64,000 nt of DNA from Shewanella sp. GD04112 (GTDB lineage: Bacteria; Pseudomonadota; Gammaproteobacteria; Enterobacterales; Shewanellaceae), in NCBI RefSeq assembly GCF_029835735.1, contig NZ_JAOEAL010000001.1, forward strand, positions 2,542,001 through 2,606,000, read 5' to 3'. Below the pieces are notes generated by a model. The model worked only from the letters and a program-made list of their open reading frames with translations. It ran no database searches and was not told where the DNA came from. A program made the translations under genes and the position numbers. Positions 17,753-27,660 of this stretch are shown here, one piece after another (positions within the stretch are counted from its first letter, which is position 1; each line of letters opens with the position of its first letter).

Positions 17753-18394
17753 TTAGAGTCCGCCAATCGCATCTTTACACAATTGGGTGATACGCGCCCA
17801 ATCGCCCTGCTCCATTGCATCGGTTGGGGCAATCCAACTGCCGCCGATACAATCCACATTTTTCAGCGCTAAGTAATCTTTATAGCTGCTTGGCGTAATA
17901 CCACCCGTTGGGCAGAAACGGATATCCGCTAATGGGCCAGAGAATGCTTTTAGCGCATCCACACCGCCCGAGGCTTCCGCAGGGAAGAATTTAAAGTGAG
18001 TGTAACCGAGCGCCATGCCCGTCATCACTTCGGAGATGCTGGCAACGCCTGGGATCAAAGGCACAGGGCCTTGCATACCGGCTTTAAGCAGCTCGACCGT
18101 CGCCCCTGGGGTAATAATAAATTGTGCACCTGCGGCAATCGCTTGATCGAGCTGGGCTTCATTTAAAATGGTACCCGCGCCAACAAGTGCCTCAGGCACT
18201 TCTTGGGCGATCTTAGTGATAGCTTCGAGGGCGCATGGAGTACGTAATGTCACTTCCAAAACGCTGATCCCGCCAGCAACTAAGGCTTTAGCTAACGGCA
18301 CCGCATGTTCAATCTTGTTAATGACCATAACAGGAACAATAGGGCTGCGTTTAAAAATATCTTGTGGTTGTAATGACCAGTTATTCTCAAGCAT
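17753..18394 (-). CDS. eda: KDPG/KHG aldolase
   Basis: Cleaves 2-keto-3-deoxy-6-phosphogluconate to pyruvate and glyceraldehyde 3-phosphate, the final Entner-Doudoroff step, and also 4-hydroxy-2-oxoglutarate. In its 213 aa the catalytic Glu47, Arg51 (VLEVTLRTP) and Schiff-base Lys135 (YTHFKFFPAE) are present. It is the fourth gene of zwf-pgl-edd-eda, 20 bp after edd, with AAGGAAG before the ATG. Confidence 0.96.
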   Translation of the reverse strand: MLENNWSLQPQDIFKRSPIVPVMVINKIEHAVPLAKALVAGGISVLEVTLRTPCALEAITKIAQEVPEALVGAGTILNEAQLDQAIAAGAQFIITPGATVELLKAGMQGPVPLIPGVASISEVMTGMALGYTHFKFFPAEASGGVDALKAFSGPLADIRFCPTGGITPSSYKDYLALKNVDCIGGSWIAPTDAMEQGDWARITQLCKDAIGGL

Positions 18395-18414
18395 TGCGGT
18401 ATTCTTCCTTTGTA

Positions 18415-20241
18415 TTAATAAAGTTCGTCAATGGCGCAGGTACTGCGCGCACCGGTTTCTGGACTGCTTAAGTTTGAACGCAGTGCCCCAAACAACTCAC
18501 GGCCCATTCCATAGCGTGAGTGGCGTAAATCAATTTCTGCAGCGGTTCTCGCGGCAAGTTCGGCATCGGAGACCAATAAGCTCAGCTCACCGGTCAGCGC
18601 GTCGACACGAATAAGGTCGCCATCTTGCACTTTGGCAATGAGCCCGCCATCGATAGCCTCTGGCGTTAAGTGAATCGCTGCTGGTACTTTGCCCGATGCG
18701 CCCGACATACGACCATCGGTCATCAGAGCCACTTTAAAGCCTTTGTCCTGCAGAGAGCCTAACAGCGGCGTTAACTTGTGCAGCTCTGGCATACCGTTCG
18801 CTTTCGGCCCTTGGCCTTTTACCACCACCACACAATCTCGGTCTAACGCGCCGGATTTAAACAGCGCATCGAGTTTGTTTTGATCGTCAATCACCACGGC
18901 AGGCGCTTCAACTACACGGTGTTTTTCTTGCACGGCTGACACTTTAATCACAGCACGGCCCAAGTTGCCCTTAAGCAGTTTTAAGCCACCGTTGTTTTGG
19001 AAAGGCGTAGCCACAGACGTTAATACTTCGGTATCTAAGCTCACGGTTGGACCATCGACCCAGCGCAGCTCGCCATCGAGTAATTTGGGCTCTTGGGTGT
19101 AACGACGTAGACCAAAACCTGCAACTGTGTTGACATCCTCGTGCAGTAGGCCCGCATCAAGTAATTCCTTGATAAGGAAAGCCATACCGCCTGCGGCGTG
19201 GAAGTGGTTAATGTCCGCATGACCGTTTGGATAAACACGTGCCAATAATGGAACCGCGTCAGATAATTCAGAAAAATCATCCCAGTTCACGATAATGCCA
19301 GCCGCACGCGCCGCCGCCACAATGTGCATGGTCAAGTTAGTTGAACCACCCGTAGCAAGTAACGCCACTATGCCATTCACCACGGATTTCTCGTTAACCA
19401 CTTCACCGATTGGGCTGTATTGAGTACCCAGTTCAGTTAAGCGGCACACTTGCTTGGCCGCCATTTTATTCAGCGCTTCACGCAGTGGGTCGTCAGGATT
19501 CACAAATGACGAACCCGGTAATTGCAGGCCCATGACTTCGAGCATCAGCTGGTTTGAGTTAGCCGTACCGTAGAAGGTACAAGTGCCAGCGCTGTGGTAA
19601 GACTGCGCCTCGGCTTCAAGCAGCTGCGCTCTATCGACTTTACCTTGGGCAAATTGCTGGCGAATACGGGCCTTTTCCTTGTTTGGGATCCCCGACTTCA
19701 TTGGGCCTGCAGGCACAAACAGCATAGGTAAATGGCCAAAACTTAAGGCGCCAATCAATAAGCCCGGCACGATTTTGTCGCAAATACCCAGTAATAAGGC
19801 GCCATCAAACATGTTGTGGGATAAGCCCACCGCCGTCGCCATGGCAATCACTTCACGACTCAGCAAGCTCAGTTCCATCCCGGGTTGACCTTGAGTCACA
19901 CCGTCACACATCGCGGGTACACCACCTGCGACCTGTGCAACACTGCCCACTTCCTGACAAGCTTTTTTCAGCAATTCAGGATAAGTTTCATAGGGTTGGT
20001 GTGCAGACAACATGTCGTTGAATGCGGTAATAATCCCGATGTTAGCTTTGGTCAGTTGACGCAATGAATTTTTGTCATCTGGACTACAAGCAGCAAAACC
20101 GTGGGCTAAGTTACCGCAGCTTAAGGAGCTACGGTGTACGCCATGGTTACGAGCATCATTTAACGCGGCTAAATACGCTTCACGAGATGCTTTGCTACGG
20201 GCAATAATTCTGTCGGTAACAGATTGAACGACTGAGTGCAT
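18415..20241 (-). CDS. edd: 6-phosphogluconate dehydratase
   Basis: Fe-S dehydratase converting 6-phosphogluconate to KDPG, the defining step of the Entner-Doudoroff path. 608 aa of the IlvD/Edd family: DGVTQGQPGMELSLLSREVIAMA, NHMFD-like HNMFDGALLLG, cysteines in GAGTCTF-like HSAGTCTFYGTANSN, and the C-terminal MTDGRMSGASGKVPAAIHLTPEA. AAGGAG precedes the ATG and the gene begins 12 bp after pgl, in the same operon. Confidence 0.96.
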   Translation of the reverse strand: MHSVVQSVTDRIIARSKASREAYLAALNDARNHGVHRSSLSCGNLAHGFAACSPDDKNSLRQLTKANIGIITAFNDMLSAHQPYETYPELLKKACQEVGSVAQVAGGVPAMCDGVTQGQPGMELSLLSREVIAMATAVGLSHNMFDGALLLGICDKIVPGLLIGALSFGHLPMLFVPAGPMKSGIPNKEKARIRQQFAQGKVDRAQLLEAEAQSYHSAGTCTFYGTANSNQLMLEVMGLQLPGSSFVNPDDPLREALNKMAAKQVCRLTELGTQYSPIGEVVNEKSVVNGIVALLATGGSTNLTMHIVAAARAAGIIVNWDDFSELSDAVPLLARVYPNGHADINHFHAAGGMAFLIKELLDAGLLHEDVNTVAGFGLRRYTQEPKLLDGELRWVDGPTVSLDTEVLTSVATPFQNNGGLKLLKGNLGRAVIKVSAVQEKHRVVEAPAVVIDDQNKLDALFKSGALDRDCVVVVKGQGPKANGMPELHKLTPLLGSLQDKGFKVALMTDGRMSGASGKVPAAIHLTPEAIDGGLIAKVQDGDLIRVDALTGELSLLVSDAELAARTAAEIDLRHSRYGMGRELFGALRSNLSSPETGARSTCAIDELY

Positions 20242-20253
20242 GAGAGTGACTCC

Positions 20254-20952
20254 TTAAGCGCTCCAGAACACGTCAACGGGCGTTTTACGCTGCGCTAATA
20301 CGGCTCTGATGGGCATAGCATTAACATCATCATTTTCTAAGGCTTGACGATATACGGATAATTTCTGTTCCCCGACCAAATGCAGATAAATCTGTCTGCT
20401 ATTGAGGATCGCATTCTTAGATAATGTGATCCGGCCGTGGGGCGCTGTGGTGGGATTGGTTGCCACACACAGGGCCTGAGTGCTCAAGGCATCATTTAAC
20501 TCGGCGCTGCAAGGGAACCATGAGCAAGTGTGACCATCGTTGCCCATACCGAGCACCACTACATCGAAGGGACGCGGAAAATTAGACAGCGACTCGGCGG
20601 TCATATCGGCGCCCGCTTCGGCGGTGGAAAACATATTCTTTAATCCGCGGAACTTGGCATTGGCCGCGCGATTTTGCAGTAAATGTTCACGCACTAAACG
20701 CTCATTCGATGCACTGTCTTCCACATCTACCCAGCGCTCATCGGCGAGCGTGACATAAACATCACTCCAATCGATGGATTTCATGCTGAGGAGCTCAAAC
20801 AGTTTCAGCGGTGTTGAGCCGCCGGAGACGACTAAGCTTGCCTTACCTCGGGCATCCACAGCCTCTTGCAACTGACTGGCGATCTTATTCGCCAACTGTT
20901 GCTCGAGCGCTGCGGGTGTATCAAAGGATTTAAATACGGTTTCTTTAATCAT
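20254..20952 (-). CDS. pgl: 6-phosphogluconolactonase
   Basis: Hydrolyses 6-phosphoglucono-lactone made by Zwf. The 232-aa DevB/SOL-type protein carries VVSGGSTPLKLFELL, VTLADERWV and VVLGMGNDGHTCSWFP, the family's signature loops. ATG 20952 with AGGGGG upstream is preferred to the TTG one codon earlier. It lies 9 bp after zwf and 12 bp before edd, in pathway order. Confidence 0.95.
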   Translation of the reverse strand: MIKETVFKSFDTPAALEQQLANKIASQLQEAVDARGKASLVVSGGSTPLKLFELLSMKSIDWSDVYVTLADERWVDVEDSASNERLVREHLLQNRAANAKFRGLKNMFSTAEAGADMTAESLSNFPRPFDVVVLGMGNDGHTCSWFPCSAELNDALSTQALCVATNPTTAPHGRITLSKNAILNSRQIYLHLVGEQKLSVYRQALENDDVNAMPIRAVLAQRKTPVDVFWSA

Positions 20953-20961
20953 CAAAGCCCC

Positions 20962-22434
20962 CTATTCATCCCACGAACGGCCGTCTTTGGTGATCAGCGC
21001 GACCGACGCTACAGGTCCCCAAGTGCCCGCAGGATAAGGTTTCGGTTTCTCGTTACTTTGTTCCCATGATTGGATGATGCCATCCACCCAAGTCCAAGCC
21101 TGCTCTACTTCGTCACGGCGAACGAACAGTGCTTGGTTACCGAGCATGGCTTCGAGCAACAGACGCTCGTAAGCATCGGCGATACGCTCGTTTTTAAAGG
21201 TATCCGAGAAACTCAAGTCGAGTTTGGTGGTTTGTAAACGTTGTTTCTGCTCTAGCCCCGGCACCTTGTTCATCATCTGGATCTCAACCCCTTCATGTGG
21301 TTGCAGACGGATGGTTAACTTGTTAGGTGGCAAGTTACGGTAGCTTGAGCGATACAAGTTGTGGGGTGGGTTTTTAAAATACACCACAATTTCAGAGCTC
21401 TTGAACGGCATGCGTTTACCGCTACGCAGATAAAAGGGCACGCCCGCCCAACGCCAGTTGTCGATATCGACACGCAGCGCCACAAAGGTTTCGGTGTGGG
21501 ACTGAAGATTGGCGCCCTCTTCCTCCAAATAGCCAGGAACAGGACTGCCTTTTAGGAAGCCTGCACTGTACTGACCACGGACAGTGTTCTCATACACATT
21601 GTCAGCATTAATTGGGCGTAGCGACTTCAGTACCTTCACTTTTTCATCGCGAATACTGTCGGCATCTAAGTTAACCGGTGGATCCATGGCAACCAGTGTC
21701 AACACTTGCAGTAAGTGGTTTTGGATCATATCGCGCATCTGACCGGCTTTATCGAAGTAACCCCAACGGCCTTCGATACCCACTTCTTCAGCAACGGTGA
21801 TCTGCACATGGTCAATGGTCCGGTTGTCCCATTTAGACGCGAATAACGAGTTAGCGAAACGCAGCGCAATCAGGTTTTGGACCGTCTCTTTACCTAAGTA
21901 ATGGTCGATACGATAAACTTGGTTCTCTTTGAAGTAGGCAGAAACTTGATCGTTAATCACGCGGGAAGAAGCGAGATCAGAGCCAATGGGCTTTTCGAGT
22001 ACCACGCGAGAATCGCTATGGATAAGATTTTGTTCGTGTAGACAGCGGCAGATATCGCCAAAAATCGCAGGAGGGGTGGCAAAATAACTGACCATGACGC
22101 GCTCTTCTGGTTTGAGCAATTCATGGAAGGCGCTGTAGCCTGCTGATTCGGTGAAATTCGTGCCGACATAATGGCAGCGGGACAAGAAGCGTTGGACAGT
22201 CTCTTCGCAGAGGGCTTCTTTTACGAAGGTTTTTAACGCAAGGATGACGAGTTCTCTAAATTCATCCTGACTGAACTCATCTTTGGCAACCCCAATGACT
22301 TTGGTGTTTTTATCCAGAAGTTCAGCTTTATCTAGCTGGTATAAAGAAGGTAACAACTTGCGTCGTGCCAAGTCGCCTTTAGTACCAAAGAGTACGAAGT
22401 CACAAGCTTTGGCGCCTGATGTTGTTTTGCCCAT
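20962..22434 (-). CDS. zwf: Glucose-6-phosphate 1-dehydrogenase
   Basis: Oxidises glucose 6-phosphate to 6-phosphogluconolactone with NADP+, the entry to the pentose-phosphate and Entner-Doudoroff routes. The 490 aa carry the dinucleotide loop FGTKGDLARRKLLPSLY, the active-site RIDHYLGKETVQN and RWAGVPFYLRSGKR. It is the first gene of the operon, with AAGGAG upstream; the proposed HexR operator is 61-78 bp before the start codon. Shewanella lack a complete Embden-Meyerhof path for glucose, so this operon is the main hexose route. Confidence 0.97.
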   Translation of the reverse strand: MGKTTSGAKACDFVLFGTKGDLARRKLLPSLYQLDKAELLDKNTKVIGVAKDEFSQDEFRELVILALKTFVKEALCEETVQRFLSRCHYVGTNFTESAGYSAFHELLKPEERVMVSYFATPPAIFGDICRCLHEQNLIHSDSRVVLEKPIGSDLASSRVINDQVSAYFKENQVYRIDHYLGKETVQNLIALRFANSLFASKWDNRTIDHVQITVAEEVGIEGRWGYFDKAGQMRDMIQNHLLQVLTLVAMDPPVNLDADSIRDEKVKVLKSLRPINADNVYENTVRGQYSAGFLKGSPVPGYLEEEGANLQSHTETFVALRVDIDNWRWAGVPFYLRSGKRMPFKSSEIVVYFKNPPHNLYRSSYRNLPPNKLTIRLQPHEGVEIQMMNKVPGLEQKQRLQTTKLDLSFSDTFKNERIADAYERLLLEAMLGNQALFVRRDEVEQAWTWVDGIIQSWEQSNEKPKPYPAGTWGPVASVALITKDGRSWDE

Positions 22435-22746
22435 TGCGTTACGCTCTCCTTTGTATGTCGTGTCCCTTCAAGCCAATGAAGAAATCCACACTTTTGTTGT
22501 AATATAACAACAGAATTTGTTAAATGCATCTATTTTTATCAATATTAACATTCTTGCTAACTAGGCACCTAGGGCATAAATCTGATATGCTTTTTGTGCT
22601 TAAATTACTGATGATAGTAAATTCTTATTTCAAAAATGTACTTAAAACTTACTTAAGCAGTGTCGATTAGTGAGATCCTGAAACAGATCAGCAGCACTAA
22701 ACAAAAATAAATAAAATTACATTCTCAATTTAGCGGACGTACGCGT
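22435..22746. other. Divergent zwf-hexR control region
   Basis: A 312-bp AT-rich region. Besides the palindrome at 22495 it holds a half-site ATTACA at 22716-22721, about 25 bp before the hexR ATG. No open frame or terminator is evident. Confidence 0.6.
22495..22512. promoter_or_regulatory. HexR-type operator of the zwf operon
   Basis: TGTTGTAATATAACAACA has perfect 6-bp arms (TGTTGT/ACAACA) around AATATA. It closely resembles the TGTAAT-N-ATTACA class sites bound by HexR in Shewanella and lies between zwf and divergent hexR. Confidence 0.65.
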
Positions 22747-23601
22747 ATGAATACCCTAGAAAAGGTTCAAAAAAGCCTCACCCATTTTAGTAAGTCAGAA
22801 CGCAAGGTTGCAGAGGTGATCTTAGCCTCTCCGCAAACAGCTATTCACTCCAGTATTGCCACTCTGGCTAAGATGGCAGATGTGAGTGAACCTACTGTGA
22901 ACCGTTTCTGTCGCCGCTTAGATACTAAAGGCTTTCCTGATTTTAAGTTACATCTGGCGCAAAGTCTCGCAAACGGTACGCCTTATGTGAGCCGCCATGT
23001 GGAAGAAGATGACTCTCCAGAGTCTTACACCACAAAAATTTTCGAATCATCAATGGCTTCCTTAGATACAGCACGTCAAAGCTTAGACGTCACTGCCATC
23101 AATAAAGCCGTGGATATTCTGACTCAAGCCAAAACTATTTCCTTCTTTGGCTTAGGCGCTTCGGCCTCCGTTGCCCATGATGCCCAGAATAAATTTTTCC
23201 GTTTTAATGTGCCTGTCATCTGTTTTGACGATGTTCTGATGCAGCGCATGAGCTGTATTAACAGCAATGAAGGCGACGTTGTGGTGCTGATTTCCCATAC
23301 AGGTCGTACTAAGTCATTGATTGAAATAGCGCGTTTAGCCAGAGAAAACGGCGCGGCTGTGATTGGTATTACGGCTCGTAATTCACCGCTATCCATGGAA
23401 TGTACACTGCCCGTGACAATGGAAGTGCCTGAAGATACCGATATGTATTTACCAATGGCCTCGCGTTTAGCGCAATTGGTGACTATAGATGTATTGGCGA
23501 CTGGCTTTACCCTACGCCGCGGCCCGCGTTTCCGTGACAATTTAAAACGTGTGAAAGAAGTGTTGAAAGAGTCTCGTATCAATAAAGATCCGATACTGTA
23601 A
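22747..23601 (+). CDS. hexR: RpiR-family transcriptional regulator HexR
   Basis: Represses or activates central carbon genes and responds to KDPG. 284 aa: an N-terminal helix-turn-helix domain (SIATLAKMADVSEPTVNRFCRRL, about residues 35-61) and a C-terminal SIS sugar-phosphate domain (FFGLGASASVAHDAQNKF, VVLISHTGRTKSLIEIA). It is divergent from zwf and upstream of pykA, both with HexR-like sites, a regulon arrangement established in Shewanella. It is closed by a hairpin terminator. Confidence 0.95.
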   Translation: MNTLEKVQKSLTHFSKSERKVAEVILASPQTAIHSSIATLAKMADVSEPTVNRFCRRLDTKGFPDFKLHLAQSLANGTPYVSRHVEEDDSPESYTTKIFESSMASLDTARQSLDVTAINKAVDILTQAKTISFFGLGASASVAHDAQNKFFRFNVPVICFDDVLMQRMSCINSNEGDVVVLISHTGRTKSLIEIARLARENGAAVIGITARNSPLSMECTLPVTMEVPEDTDMYLPMASRLAQLVTIDVLATGFTLRRGPRFRDNLKRVKEVLKESRINKDPIL

Positions 23602-23616
23602 TTCACTTCCTATCTT

Positions 23617-23654
23617 AAAAAAGGCTAGTGCAAATCGTCCGTCTAGCCTTTTTT
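23617..23654 (+). terminator. Rho-independent terminator of hexR
   Basis: A 12-bp stem AAAAAAGGCTAG/CTAGCCTTTTTT with a 14-nt loop, 16 bp after the stop. Confidence 0.85.
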
Positions 23655-23711
23655 AAAGCAAATTTCAGCGATACCTCACAAATTTGAAACATAACTTTAG
23701 ATCAATTTGAT

Positions 23712-23726
23712 TGTAACTTTACTACA
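23712..23726. promoter_or_regulatory. HexR-like operator upstream of pykA
   Basis: TGTAACTTTACTACA keeps the TGTAA and TACA ends of the 15-bp HexR consensus and lies 60-74 bp before the pykA ATG. pykA is a known HexR target in Shewanella; the match here is by eye. Confidence 0.5.
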
Positions 23727-23785
23727 TAATTTGGAATTGCATGGTAATATAGCCCCAAGATTTTTTAACTTTAACGGAGTATCTT

Positions 23786-25225
23786 ATGTTCCGCAGAACC
23801 AAAATCGTCACCACTCTGGGCCCCGCCACTGACCGTGACGATAACTTACGCCGTATTATCGCGGCAGGTGCAAACGTTGTTCGTCTTAACTTCTCCCACG
23901 GCTCCCCCGAAGATCATCTCAAACGCGCGACTCAAGCTCGCGAAATTGCAAAAGAATTAGGTGTCCATGTTGCTATTTTAGGTGACTTACAAGGTCCTAA
24001 GATCCGTGTATCTACCTTTAAAGACAACAAGAAAGTTCAACTGAACTTAGGTCAAGCCTACATTCTGGATGCCGAGTTAGGTAAAGGCGAAGGCGACGAG
24101 AATCAAGTCGGTATCGACTATAAGCAATTGCCAGACGATGTGAATGTTGGCGATATCCTGATGCTCGACGACGGCCGCGTTCAACTGCGTGTTGAGCGCG
24201 TTGAAGGTCGTAAAGTGCACACGACTGTTACCGTTGCAGGCCCTCTATCAAACAATAAAGGGATCAACAAACAAGGTGGTGGTCTTTCGGCAGCGGCTCT
24301 GACTGAAAAAGACAAGGCAGACATTCTGACTGCGGCCATGATCCAAGTAGATTACTTAGCCGTGTCTTTCCCACGTAGCGGCGCCGATCTGGAATACGCG
24401 CGTTCTTTAGCGCAACAAGCTGGCAGTAATGCACTGATCGTCGCAAAAGTAGAACGTGCTGAAGCCGTTGCTAGCGAAGAAGCGATGGATGATGTGATTT
24501 TAGCCTCTGACGTAGTCATGGTTGCCCGTGGTGACTTAGGGGTTGAGATTGGTGACGCAGCACTGGTTGCAGTGCAGAAGAAGCTTATCGCCCGCTCTCG
24601 TCAACTGAATAAAATCGTGATCACTGCGACTCAAATGATGGAGTCAATGATTTCGAGCCCAATGCCAACTCGCGCGGAAGTCATGGACGTGGCCAACGCC
24701 GTGCTCGATGGTACTGACGCTGTGATGCTGTCTGCCGAAACCGCTGCTGGTGACTTCCCAGAAGAAACCGTTAAGGCGATGGCGAATGTGTGTATCGGTG
24801 CCGAATCTCATCCAAGCGTGAAAGTGTCTAAGCACAGATTAGATGCACGTTTCACTTCAGTTGAAGAAACGATCGCACTCTCTACTATGTATGCCGCTAA
24901 CCACTTAGAAGGCGTTAAAGCGATTATTGCCTTAACTGAGTCTGGCGCAACACCTAAACTGATGTCACGTATCAGTTCATCTTTACCAATTCTTGGTTTA
25001 TCACGCCATGAGACAACGCTGGCGAAGATGGCACTGTACCGTGGTGTGTTACCGATTTACTTCGACTCAACCATTTATCCTGCCGATGAGTTAGCGCAAA
25101 AAGCGTTGGAATCATTAACAGCTGCGGGTTATCTGCAGAGTGGCGACTTGGTATTAATGACCAAGGGCGATGCGATGGAAACTATCGGCGGCACTAACAC
25201 TTGTAAAGTGTTGATCGTTGCATAA
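23786..25225 (+). CDS. pykA: Pyruvate kinase, PykA type
   Basis: Converts phosphoenolpyruvate and ADP to pyruvate and ATP. The 479-aa length and MFRRTKIVTTLGPATDRDDNLRRII start are those of the AMP-activated PykA form. Active-site motifs are RLNFSHG, GDLQGPKIRV, DDGRVQL, VARGDLGVEIG and TATQMMESMI. It has its own promoter with a HexR-like site and a downstream hairpin terminator. Confidence 0.96.
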   Translation: MFRRTKIVTTLGPATDRDDNLRRIIAAGANVVRLNFSHGSPEDHLKRATQAREIAKELGVHVAILGDLQGPKIRVSTFKDNKKVQLNLGQAYILDAELGKGEGDENQVGIDYKQLPDDVNVGDILMLDDGRVQLRVERVEGRKVHTTVTVAGPLSNNKGINKQGGGLSAAALTEKDKADILTAAMIQVDYLAVSFPRSGADLEYARSLAQQAGSNALIVAKVERAEAVASEEAMDDVILASDVVMVARGDLGVEIGDAALVAVQKKLIARSRQLNKIVITATQMMESMISSPMPTRAEVMDVANAVLDGTDAVMLSAETAAGDFPEETVKAMANVCIGAESHPSVKVSKHRLDARFTSVEETIALSTMYAANHLEGVKAIIALTESGATPKLMSRISSSLPILGLSRHETTLAKMALYRGVLPIYFDSTIYPADELAQKALESLTAAGYLQSGDLVLMTKGDAMETIGGTNTCKVLIVA

Positions 25226-25290
25226 TTTTTGCTGATTGGCGTTAGCTAGACGTAAAGAGTAAGGCTAACCGTCATCAAGCTTAAAAACAA

Positions 25291-25318
25291 AAACCACCTC
25301 AATTGAGGTGGTTTTTTT
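25291..25318. terminator. Bidirectional terminator between pykA and fadE
   Basis: Perfect stem AAACCACCTC/GAGGTGGTTT around AATT with T runs, between convergent genes. Confidence 0.9.
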
Positions 25319-25365
25319 ATATCTTGTCAGGCTAGAAACGATTGTAGTCGTGCTAGCCGATCAGA

Positions 25366-27645
25366 TTATAAGGCTTCAAAATCATTCACATTGATGGCCG
25401 CTAAGCGCAGCTTATCGGCATGTAACAGCTTTTGATGCTCATCTTGAGTCACAGTGCCCTGCTCCAGCGCTTTAGCAAATAACACTAAGTTAGGCACTTT
25501 GGCTGGCAACTCACCGGCGCGTTGTGCTTTCTTGAGCTTCTTGTAAATCTCTTTACAGGCATATTGCGCCACGAAGGCCTGTTCAACCTCTGCAATACCA
25601 CCCACGTCGCCTTCAAACTCTGGGCATAGGAAAGTAATGCGTTCACGAGCAGGACTCGGTTTTAACATGCCAGAGACCAATTCAGTCGCCATTTTATCGC
25701 TAGGCGCATTGAAATGGTTGCCGATGGGGAAAATCAGCGCACGTAGCAGCCATGCAAATGGGCGGTTCGGGAAGTTACGGATCACTTCTTCAAGCGCTTT
25801 AGCTGCTAAGTGCAAGCGATTTGCCATTACATAGCGCACCGCGGGTAAATCGTCCTGTTGACGGCCATTGTCTTCAAACAGTTTTAAGGTGGCTGAGCCT
25901 AAGTACAGCTGGCTTAACACATCTCCCATACGTGCCGACAACATTTCCTTACGCTTCAAATCGCCGCCCATGATCAGCATTGAAATATCTGTCATCAAGG
26001 CTAATGCCGATGAAATGCGCGACATGTCTTTGTAATATTGCTTGGTTTCGCCGCTAACTGGCGCACTGCCGAAACGGCTGGCAGTCAAGGCGTTGAATAA
26101 GGCACTGAACGCGTTGCGAGTGGCGTAACCCATATGGCCCATTAACAGCGAGTCGAAACGCTCGAGCGCATCGTGCTCGTTTTCCATCGCCGCGGCTTCC
26201 ATTTCAGCCAACACATAAGGATGGCAACGGGTCGCACCTTGACCAAAGATCATCAAGGAACGCGTCAAAATATTCGCCCCTTCAACGGTAATCGAAATAG
26301 GATTCGACATATAAGGGTGGCCTAAGTAGTTTTTAGGTCCTAATTGGATACCCTTACCCGACTGAATATCCATCGCATCGTTCATCACCGCGCGGCCAAG
26401 TTCAGTCATGTGGAACTTAGCAATCGCCGTCACCACTGAAGGTTTAACTTTAAGATCAATACCCGTTGTGGTTAAACGGCGCGCCGCTTCCAATTGATAG
26501 GTATTAGCGATAATGCGCGCCAGCGCTTCTTGCACACCTTCAAAGTTGCCAATCGCCATACCAAATTGCTGACGCACATAGCTGTAAGCCGTGGTGGTTT
26601 TGGTCGCCATATGGCCAGAAGCGGTAGCCAATGCAGGCAGAGAAATACCGCGACCCGCCGATAAACATTCAACCAGCATACGCCAGCCTCTGCCCGCAAA
26701 CTCAGGACCACCGATAATCCAATCCAGCGGAATAAAGACTTCTTCGCCCTTAGTAGTCCCGTTCATAAACGCCATGTTAAGCGGATTATGACGACGCCCA
26801 ATCACCACACCAGGATGATCAGTAGGGATCAAGGCGCAGGTAATACCTAAATTCTTTTTATCGCCAAGCAAACCATCAGGGTCGCGCATCTGGAAGGCTA
26901 AACCTAATACGGTTGCCACAGGTGCGAGGGTGATATAACGCTTGTCCCAGGTTAATTTCAGGCCTAAAACTTCTTCACCGTTAAACTCACCACGGCAAAC
27001 AATACCCACATCGGGGATAGCGCCCGCATCACTACCGGCTTCAGGGCCAGTTAATGCAAAGCATGGGATCTCATCACCCTTGGCTAATGCAGGTAACCAG
27101 CGCTCCTTTTGCTCTTTGGTACCATAATGAGTCAAAAGCTCACCTGGGCCTAATGAGTTTGGAACCATCACAGTGACCGCGGCACTCACACTGCGGCTGG
27201 CTAATTTACTCACAATCGTCGAGTTGGCGTAGGCAGAAAACGCACGACCACCAAACTTTTTCGGGATGATCAGTGCAAAGAAGCCTTCTTTTTTAAAGTA
27301 GTCCCACAGCTCTGGTGGCAAATCCTTACGATTATGCACGATATCAAAATCATCGATCATCTTCAGGGCGGTCATCACCTGATTATCGATAAAGTCTTTC
27401 TCTTCAGCCGTAAGAGTGGGTTTACCGTAACTGTGCAGGGTATTCCAATTCGGATTACCGCGGAATAGCTCGCCTTCCCACCACACATCACCCGCTTCCA
27501 TCGCTTCGCGCTCGGTATCGGATAATGGCGGTAATACTTTTTTAAAGAAGTGAAACACAGGCTGGGTGATAAATTGCATCCGAAGGCTCTTTACTGCAAA
27601 CAGTGCAATAATCGCAATCAGGGCAATAATTATAATCGTCAACAT
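25366..27645 (-). CDS. fadE: Acyl-CoA dehydrogenase FadE
   Basis: FAD enzyme of the first beta-oxidation step on long- and medium-chain acyl-CoA, tied to the inner membrane. About 759 aa, shorter than the 814 aa of E. coli FadE but the same class. One N-terminal hydrophobic helix (residues 3-20) anchors it. The dehydrogenase core shows FALTGPEAGSDAGA and KGIQLGPKNYLG, followed by the C-terminal extension typical of FadE. ATG 27645 follows AAGG by 8 nt; a TTG six bases earlier is less likely. It lies 15 bp behind the TetR-type gene, so the two are cotranscribed. Confidence 0.93.
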   Translation of the reverse strand: MLTIIIIALIAIIALFAVKSLRMQFITQPVFHFFKKVLPPLSDTEREAMEAGDVWWEGELFRGNPNWNTLHSYGKPTLTAEEKDFIDNQVMTALKMIDDFDIVHNRKDLPPELWDYFKKEGFFALIIPKKFGGRAFSAYANSTIVSKLASRSVSAAVTVMVPNSLGPGELLTHYGTKEQKERWLPALAKGDEIPCFALTGPEAGSDAGAIPDVGIVCRGEFNGEEVLGLKLTWDKRYITLAPVATVLGLAFQMRDPDGLLGDKKNLGITCALIPTDHPGVVIGRRHNPLNMAFMNGTTKGEEVFIPLDWIIGGPEFAGRGWRMLVECLSAGRGISLPALATASGHMATKTTTAYSYVRQQFGMAIGNFEGVQEALARIIANTYQLEAARRLTTTGIDLKVKPSVVTAIAKFHMTELGRAVMNDAMDIQSGKGIQLGPKNYLGHPYMSNPISITVEGANILTRSLMIFGQGATRCHPYVLAEMEAAAMENEHDALERFDSLLMGHMGYATRNAFSALFNALTASRFGSAPVSGETKQYYKDMSRISSALALMTDISMLIMGGDLKRKEMLSARMGDVLSQLYLGSATLKLFEDNGRQQDDLPAVRYVMANRLHLAAKALEEVIRNFPNRPFAWLLRALIFPIGNHFNAPSDKMATELVSGMLKPSPARERITFLCPEFEGDVGGIAEVEQAFVAQYACKEIYKKLKKAQRAGELPAKVPNLVLFAKALEQGTVTQDEHQKLLHADKLRLAAINVNDFEAL

Positions 27646-27660
27646 AATCAAGACCTTTTA

